Shown piece by piece: positions 58,852-64,000 of a stretch of DNA of 64,000 nucleotides; within the stretch, counting starts at the first letter, position 1, and each line of letters starts with the position of its first letter. Position numbers and translations under genes: made by a program. Source of the stretch: Isotricha intestinalis (taxonomy: Eukaryota; Ciliophora; Litostomatea; Vestibuliferida; Isotrichidae); the NCBI GenBank assembly GCA_023807065.1, contig JAJJLU010003507.1:1-64000 (forward strand), in the 5' to 3' direction. The notes beneath the pieces are model-generated. The model searched no databases. It saw only the letters and a program-made list of their open reading frames with translations, and was not told where the DNA came from.

Positions 58852-60615
58852 TTATTCTCCTTTTTCTAATAATAGAGTTTTAGTGGGTTGATCGGCGATT
58901 TCCTTATCACCATAATATTGAATAGCCCCAGGGAAAGCAAACATTTGATCTCCTCTTGACCATTTTTCTCTATGATCGGCAAAAAACTCAAATGGTGGTG
59001 ATTTTAAATCAACAAGAGCCTTTTGAATAACAGGTATGGTATTTCCTCCCCTTTTTTCCATATTCATCATACTAGTTAAAGGGAAACCACCTGCTTTCCA
59101 TTCTTCAGCATTAGCATTTAAATTAGATACAATTGCCATTTGTCCTGTTTTTTTTAATGCTGAAAGAATCATTGCTGTTCTTCCTAATGCATAACAATAA
59201 GTTGCATCAAAATTACTTGGAAATCCACATCTTCCTTCATATCCAAAGAAATGATGTACTGGATTAAATTCTGCTTTACTCTTTCTTTGGGATAGTAATA
59301 TATTTACTATATCTGATAATAATTTTTCTGTCTCAATTGCTGAAAGATTTATATTACCTTCTGGATCCCTGTCTAAAAGTAGTTGACTGGCTATATTTTC
59401 AGGAAGAGTTTGAAAAGTTTGTCCTGCTTTCATAGAAATGTTGGAAAGGACAAATTCCATTTTGGCATTCCAGCCTTTTTGTTTTGAATATTGTTCCTTT
59501 TTTTTTTCAAGTAACTCATTTATTTCTTGAATTAAATCTCTTATTTCAGGAATAAATTCAAGTAAACCTTCTGGAACAAGTACTACTCCAAAATTAAATC
59601 CTCTTTTTGCCCTTAATTCTACTAAATCAGCAATTTGACCAGCTACTTGAGTAAGAGTGAATTTTTTTTCTTTAATTTCTTCTGTAAGAAGTGTCCAAGT
59701 AGGTTGTGTTCTTAAAGCAACTTCTAAAGCAACATGAGATGCAGATCTACCCATAATTTTAACGAAATGCCAATATTTTCTAGAAGAAACAGCATCTCTT
59801 TGAATATTTCCAACTAATTCAGCATATGTTTTAGTAGCTGTATCAAAACCAAAAGAAGTTTCAATATATTCATTTTTTAAATCTCCATCAATAGTTTTAG
59901 GAACACCAACAAAAGTAACATCACTACCTTTACTTTTAAAAAATTCAGCTAATAATGCAGCATTAGTATTAGAATCATCACCTCCAACAACAACAACAGC
60001 ATCTATATGAAGTTCATTTATAACATTAAAAGCTTTATCCATTTGAGAAGGAGTTTCAATTTTAGTTCTTCCAGAACCTAACATATCAGATCCTCCAGTG
60101 TTTCTATACTTATTCATTAATTCATCATCAATTTGAATATAATCATTATCAAGAATTCCTTGTGCTCCTCCTTTAAAACCAATAAGAACATTTTCCTTAT
60201 TTGCTTCCTTTAAAGCATCATATAACCCAGCAATAACATTATGACCACCAGGAGCATTACCACCACTTAAAATTACACCAACTCTTAATTTTCTGTGAAT
60301 ATCTGGATCATTTCCTTCGGTAATTTCCGATATTGGTTGACCATATATATTTCCGAAAAGTTTCTTCAATTCCTTCTGATCTGATAATGGGTCTGTTCTG
60401 GGACCATTTTCAATTTTAATTTTGTCTAAATCTTTTATTATGTTTGGAATTATCGGTTTATAGTTTAAACGATCTTGGAATAAGGGAGTCAAGTTCTCTA
60501 AAAAATTTTGGGCTTGTTTTAGGGCACGAAGTTGTTTCATTTCTTGGAAACGAGTTAGATGAGTGTTTATGTTTGAAATTAAAACTAGAAATATTAGGAA
60601 AATGGTTTTTTTCAT
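58852..60615 (-). CDS. PFP: PPi-dependent phosphofructokinase with N-terminal signal-like segment (copy 1)
   Basis: 587 residues. It phosphorylates fructose-6-phosphate with pyrophosphate in reversible glycolysis. Long-type PFP landmarks: VILSGGNAPGGHNV (115-127), GGDDSNTNAA (211-220; the second Asp marks PPi rather than ATP use), PKTIDGDLKN (239-248), MGRSASHVALE (288-298) and FFGYEGRCGFPSNFDATY. Residues 1-18 (MKKTIFLIFLVLISNINT) are a basic-hydrophobic-polar signal peptide or anchor not expected on a cytosolic glycolytic enzyme. The next gene upstream is a tandem copy with the same feature and an almost identical core. Start chosen at the only Met before the hydrophobic segment. Confidence 0.92.
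   Translation of the reverse strand: MKKTIFLIFLVLISNINTHLTRFQEMKQLRALKQAQNFLENLTPLFQDRLNYKPIIPNIIKDLDKIKIENGPRTDPLSDQKELKKLFGNIYGQPISEITEGNDPDIHRKLRVGVILSGGNAPGGHNVIAGLYDALKEANKENVLIGFKGGAQGILDNDYIQIDDELMNKYRNTGGSDMLGSGRTKIETPSQMDKAFNVINELHIDAVVVVGGDDSNTNAALLAEFFKSKGSDVTFVGVPKTIDGDLKNEYIETSFGFDTATKTYAELVGNIQRDAVSSRKYWHFVKIMGRSASHVALEVALRTQPTWTLLTEEIKEKKFTLTQVAGQIADLVELRAKRGFNFGVVLVPEGLLEFIPEIRDLIQEINELLEKKKEQYSKQKGWNAKMEFVLSNISMKAGQTFQTLPENIASQLLLDRDPEGNINLSAIETEKLLSDIVNILLSQRKSKAEFNPVHHFFGYEGRCGFPSNFDATYCYALGRTAMILSALKKTGQMAIVSNLNANAEEWKAGGFPLTSMMNMEKRGGNTIPVIQKALVDLKSPPFEFFADHREKWSRGDQMFAFPGAIQYYGDKEIADQPTKTLLLEKGE
59022..60304. repeat. near-identical core of PFP copy 1 (gene-conversion tract)
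   Basis: These 1283 bases match 61289-62571 at a constant offset of 2267 with no indel. I see only five differences: two at 59093-59096, and three near 60259-60278. Identity ends abruptly on both sides inside the coding sequence. Confidence 0.85.
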
Positions 60616-61118
60616 TGTTTTGATTTTTTTATTTATTTTTATTTTTTTAATTTGAATATTTATGATTTTTTAAGATGGATATATACTGTTGTATCATCAT
60701 ATTTATATTATTTATATTATTTATTTTTAATTACTTTTTTCATATATTAAAGAAATATTAATAATTTTATGGAAGAACGATTTATATATTTTTTAATTTA
60801 TTTTATTTCTAAATTGGGAACGATTAAAAAAATTATATTTTAATAAATATATTGACAATAATATTCTATCTTAACCCAAATATTAGTGAATAAATTTAAA
60901 AATATTGTCATATATTAATTAATAATAATATCAATAAATATATTCAACAAAGAAAAATAAAATTTAAAAGTTTATGTATCATTATATTAGATTGATTATT
61001 AAAAAATAATTGTTGCTCGAAATTAAAATAAATAACAAAAAAAGTTACAAAGAGCTAAATTTGAAATATGAAAATTAAATAAATTAATAACCAAAAAAAA
61101 ATAAACTCACATAATAAT
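60616..61118. other. spacer between tandem PFP genes
   Basis: AT-rich spacer holding the promoter of PFP copy 1 and the 3' region of copy 2. It shows no similarity to the spacer upstream of copy 2 that I can see. Confidence 0.4.
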
Positions 61119-62876
61119 TTACCCTAAATGTTCAAGAGTAAGAGTGACAGGAGGTTGGTCACAAATAGATTTAGGACCATAATATTGAAGGGCTCCAGGG
61201 AAAGAAAACATTTTATCAACTCTTGCCCAAAAATCTCTTTTTTTTTCATAATATTTAAAAGGAGTACCATTTAAATCAACAAAAGATCTTTGAATAACAG
61301 GTATGGTATTTCCTCCCCTTTTTTCCATATTCATCATACTAGTTAAAGGCAATCCACCTGCTTTCCATTCTTCAGCATTAGCATTTAAATTAGATACAAT
61401 TGCCATTTGTCCTGTTTTTTTTAATGCTGAAAGAATCATTGCTGTTCTTCCTAATGCATAACAATAAGTTGCATCAAAATTACTTGGAAATCCACATCTT
61501 CCTTCATATCCAAAGAAATGATGTACTGGATTAAATTCTGCTTTACTCTTTCTTTGGGATAGTAATATATTTACTATATCTGATAATAATTTTTCTGTCT
61601 CAATTGCTGAAAGATTTATATTACCTTCTGGATCCCTGTCTAAAAGTAGTTGACTGGCTATATTTTCAGGAAGAGTTTGAAAAGTTTGTCCTGCTTTCAT
61701 AGAAATGTTGGAAAGGACAAATTCCATTTTGGCATTCCAGCCTTTTTGTTTTGAATATTGTTCCTTTTTTTTTTCAAGTAACTCATTTATTTCTTGAATT
61801 AAATCTCTTATTTCAGGAATAAATTCAAGTAAACCTTCTGGAACAAGTACTACTCCAAAATTAAATCCTCTTTTTGCCCTTAATTCTACTAAATCAGCAA
61901 TTTGACCAGCTACTTGAGTAAGAGTGAATTTTTTTTCTTTAATTTCTTCTGTAAGAAGTGTCCAAGTAGGTTGTGTTCTTAAAGCAACTTCTAAAGCAAC
62001 ATGAGATGCAGATCTACCCATAATTTTAACGAAATGCCAATATTTTCTAGAAGAAACAGCATCTCTTTGAATATTTCCAACTAATTCAGCATATGTTTTA
62101 GTAGCTGTATCAAAACCAAAAGAAGTTTCAATATATTCATTTTTTAAATCTCCATCAATAGTTTTAGGAACACCAACAAAAGTAACATCACTACCTTTAC
62201 TTTTAAAAAATTCAGCTAATAATGCAGCATTAGTATTAGAATCATCACCTCCAACAACAACAACAGCATCTATATGAAGTTCATTTATAACATTAAAAGC
62301 TTTATCCATTTGAGAAGGAGTTTCAATTTTAGTTCTTCCAGAACCTAACATATCAGATCCTCCAGTGTTTCTATACTTATTCATTAATTCATCATCAATT
62401 TGAATATAATCATTATCAAGAATTCCTTGTGCTCCTCCTTTAAAACCAATAAGAACATTTTCCTTATTTGCTTCCTTTAAAGCATCATATAACCCAGCAA
62501 TAACATTATGACCACCAGGAGCATTGGCACCACTTAAAATTATACCAACTCTTAATTTTCTGTGAATATCTCCATTTGAACCTTCACTAATGACTGACAT
62601 TGGTTGACCATATATATTTTTAAATTTTTCTTGAATTTCTTTTTGAAATGATGGAGGTTCTACTTTTTCCCCGTCAGTTATTTGTATTTTATTTAAATCT
62701 TTTAATAAATTTGGAATTGTTGGTTTAAATTTTAATCGTTCTTCATAGAAAGAATAATCTAAGTAATCTTCTGCTTCTTTTAAATCTCTCAATTCTTTAT
62801 CATTTTCAAAAAGGGTTTTGATTGTTTGAATATCTGAAACTAAGAGAAGGAATATTAAGAAAAGTGATTTATTCAT
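61119..62876 (-). CDS. PFP: PPi-dependent phosphofructokinase with N-terminal signal-like segment (copy 2)
   Basis: 585 residues, the tandem duplicate of the neighbouring PFP. Residues 1-18 (MNKSLFLIFLLLVSDIQT) are again a signal-like segment, although the next 90 residues differ strongly from copy 1. The core matches copy 1 almost base for base: GGDDSNTN, PKTIDGDL and MGRSASH are identical. In the N-terminal phosphate-binding loop the second Gly is Ala (LSGANAPGG). The last 55 residues diverge again. The enzyme should be active if the Ala is tolerated. The conserved hydrophobic N-terminus despite divergent surroundings suggests that targeting is under selection. Confidence 0.92.
   Translation of the reverse strand: MNKSLFLIFLLLVSDIQTIKTLFENDKELRDLKEAEDYLDYSFYEERLKFKPTIPNLLKDLNKIQITDGEKVEPPSFQKEIQEKFKNIYGQPMSVISEGSNGDIHRKLRVGIILSGANAPGGHNVIAGLYDALKEANKENVLIGFKGGAQGILDNDYIQIDDELMNKYRNTGGSDMLGSGRTKIETPSQMDKAFNVINELHIDAVVVVGGDDSNTNAALLAEFFKSKGSDVTFVGVPKTIDGDLKNEYIETSFGFDTATKTYAELVGNIQRDAVSSRKYWHFVKIMGRSASHVALEVALRTQPTWTLLTEEIKEKKFTLTQVAGQIADLVELRAKRGFNFGVVLVPEGLLEFIPEIRDLIQEINELLEKKKEQYSKQKGWNAKMEFVLSNISMKAGQTFQTLPENIASQLLLDRDPEGNINLSAIETEKLLSDIVNILLSQRKSKAEFNPVHHFFGYEGRCGFPSNFDATYCYALGRTAMILSALKKTGQMAIVSNLNANAEEWKAGGLPLTSMMNMEKRGGNTIPVIQRSFVDLNGTPFKYYEKKRDFWARVDKMFSFPGALQYYGPKSICDQPPVTLTLEHLG
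61289..62571. repeat. near-identical core of PFP copy 2 (gene-conversion tract)
   Basis: Partner of 59022-60304, same orientation, constant offset of 2267. Confidence 0.85.
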
Positions 62877-63638
62877 TTTTTTTATTTTTATATTCGATTA
62901 ATTAAATTGATATTTATAATTTGGATGTTATATAGAGAATTAAGATATCCAGTATTAATTTTATATTATATTTTAATTTTTTTTATCATCATTTTTTTTA
63001 TTTATAATGAGAATTTTTAATATTCATAACTTCATTTTTTTTTACTTTGTTTTAAATATTAAAAAAAAGAATACTTAGAGTGAGAGATAATTTATAAAAA
63101 AATGTTTGAATTATCTAAGATGATATATATTTATAATTATTTATTATAATATAATTTTGAAAATATTATTCCTTAAATAATTCTTTTCCAATTCAAAGAA
63201 AAAAATTATATAGTGAGCAAAAATTTTTGTGAATTAAGATTCAAAAAATTAATAACTTTGTGATAATTTAATTTACGAAAAAATTTTGAAAAATTGTTTC
63301 TTTATTTTAGAATTTTTTTTTTAAATTAATAATAAAACTAAAAATAATGTTAGAGATTATGATTTTGAAAACATTAAAAATTATTCAGATTTTAAAGAAA
63401 AAAGAAAAATTAAAAATTGTAATTAGATAAATTAAAGGTTATTTAAAGTAATAATTAAGTGATTAACATTTCTTTTTATAGTTATAAATTAATGTTTTAT
63501 TATATTTTAGATTTTTATATAAATGTTCCTAAAAAAAATAAAAAAATCCAAGAAATTTTTAAATAAAAAATAATAAAAAATTCATTAAACTTATCCAAAA
63601 AACCCAAAAGAAGAAAAAAATAAAAAGAGAACCTAATT
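62877..63638. other. intergenic spacer, nothing recognised
   Basis: About 760 bp of very AT-rich DNA between the PFP copy 2 start and the 3' end of the EF-hand-like gene. No credible frame, RNA gene or repeat. Confidence 0.45.
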
Positions 63639-64000
63639 TTACTTCTTTCTCCATTTTTTACTTCCTCCACTACTAGAACTAACACTAGGACTTAACTGAA
63701 TATTTTTATACTTTTTAACATTTTGAACTTTTTGATTAATTTTTCAGCATTATAATTATTCCTCATATAATCGACAAATTCAGGAAAGCTTAATTTAGCA
63801 TTAACACCTCCTTTCTCACTCATTAACCCATTAATAGTTTTCAAACCTTCTTTTTCATCTAATTCCTGAATAATTCTTTTTAAATAAAGAGAACTCATAG
63901 TATCATTAGTATGATCATCAACAAATAATTCGAAAATAACTCTTAAACCATCATCACTTTCTTTATCTCGGCAAGCATTAACAACATGATTTGCAAAAAG
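63639..64000 (-). CDS. EF-hand-like (centrin/calmodulin-related) protein, 3' part, with apparent frameshift
   Basis: Enters from the right edge on the minus strand. The visible protein has two degenerate EF-hand helices: GLRVIFELFVDD...SSLYLKRIIQEL and then KLSFPEFVDYMRNNYN. The Ca2+ loops are poor, so Ca2+ binding is doubtful. As read, the frame stops at TAA 63692-63694, ending MLKSIKIFS. One more A in the A-run at 63740-63744 (minus strand) would continue it in another frame to TAA 63639-63641, through a Ser/Gly-rich tail ending SGGSKKWRKK. So there is either a homopolymer sequencing error or a real one-base deletion. The 5' part is outside the window. Confidence 0.65.

Noticed and set aside
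1..64000. Alternative genetic code with TAA/TAG as Gln
   Set aside because: More than 25 conserved or long genes end sensibly at TAA, and Gln is written CAA/CAG throughout. Only pseudogene-like loci would need reassignment.
1..64000. CRISPR arrays, bacterial insertion sequences, ribosome-binding sites or operons
   Set aside because: None seen. Introns, eukaryotic protein families and a Pol III-type tRNA gene show this is nuclear eukaryotic DNA.

Overview
The window looks like nuclear DNA of a ciliated or flagellated single-celled eukaryote. It is very A+T-rich (about 80% by eye), densely packed with genes on both strands, and has short AT-rich GT-AG introns (21-44 nt where I could resolve them). 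Nearly all proteins are rich in Asn, Lys and Ile. Cilium and protist functions recur: a CFAP70-like axonemal TPR protein, a tubulin-tyrosine-ligase-like enzyme, a six-TM K+ channel, a cyclic-nucleotide-binding protein, calcineurin A, MORN and B-box/WD40 proteins, a C-CAP actin regulator, and PPi-dependent phosphofructokinase. The standard genetic code fits every intact gene, yet every one ends in TAA. My best guess is a ciliate using the standard code (litostome or Stentor-like), but no rRNA or other taxonomic marker is present and other anaerobic ciliated/flagellated protists are not excluded.

Layout. 1-4.4 kb: the tail of an unknown gene, a tandem pair of RING/Cys-rich proteins, and a three-exon methionine aminopeptidase 2. 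4.6-12 kb: K+ channel, a probable decayed gene, calcineurin A, a TTLL enzyme. 12.2 kb: tRNA-Arg(UCU). 12.6-22.5 kb: a 1324-residue B-box/WD40 protein and an 1814-residue protein built from two alternating short motifs. 22.7-27.3 kb: two membrane-anchored pepsin-fold proteins, each missing a different catalytic Asp, flanking a three-exon MFS transporter. 27.8-31.5 kb: two short Hsp70 paralogues. 31.5-37.4 kb: a MORN protein, an unknown protein, a two-exon SNARE and a KH-domain pseudogene. 38.8-41.4 kb: an ADP-ribosyltransferase-like protein. 41.9-49.3 kb: a low-complexity protein, SEC61-gamma, C-CAP and CFAP70-like. 49.7-58.7 kb: a low-complexity protein, a short repeat protein, a TM2 protein, an LRR-like protein, a CNB protein and a zinc/propeller protein. 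58.8-62.9 kb: two tandem PPi-PFK genes, both with an N-terminal signal-like segment and a nearly identical core. 63.6-64 kb: the 3' part of an EF-hand-like gene, apparently frameshifted.

The genes are not operonic. They share themes: Ca2+ and cyclic-nucleotide signalling (calcineurin, EF-hand-like, CNB, IQ-MORN), cilia and cytoskeleton (CFAP70-like, TTLL, C-CAP, probably the giant repeat protein), secretory membrane traffic (SEC61G, SNARE), and tandem duplication (RING pair, Hsp70 pair, PFK pair, pepsin-like pair). Most starts lie directly after an A-run, and several divergent pairs share promoters of only 42-83 bp.
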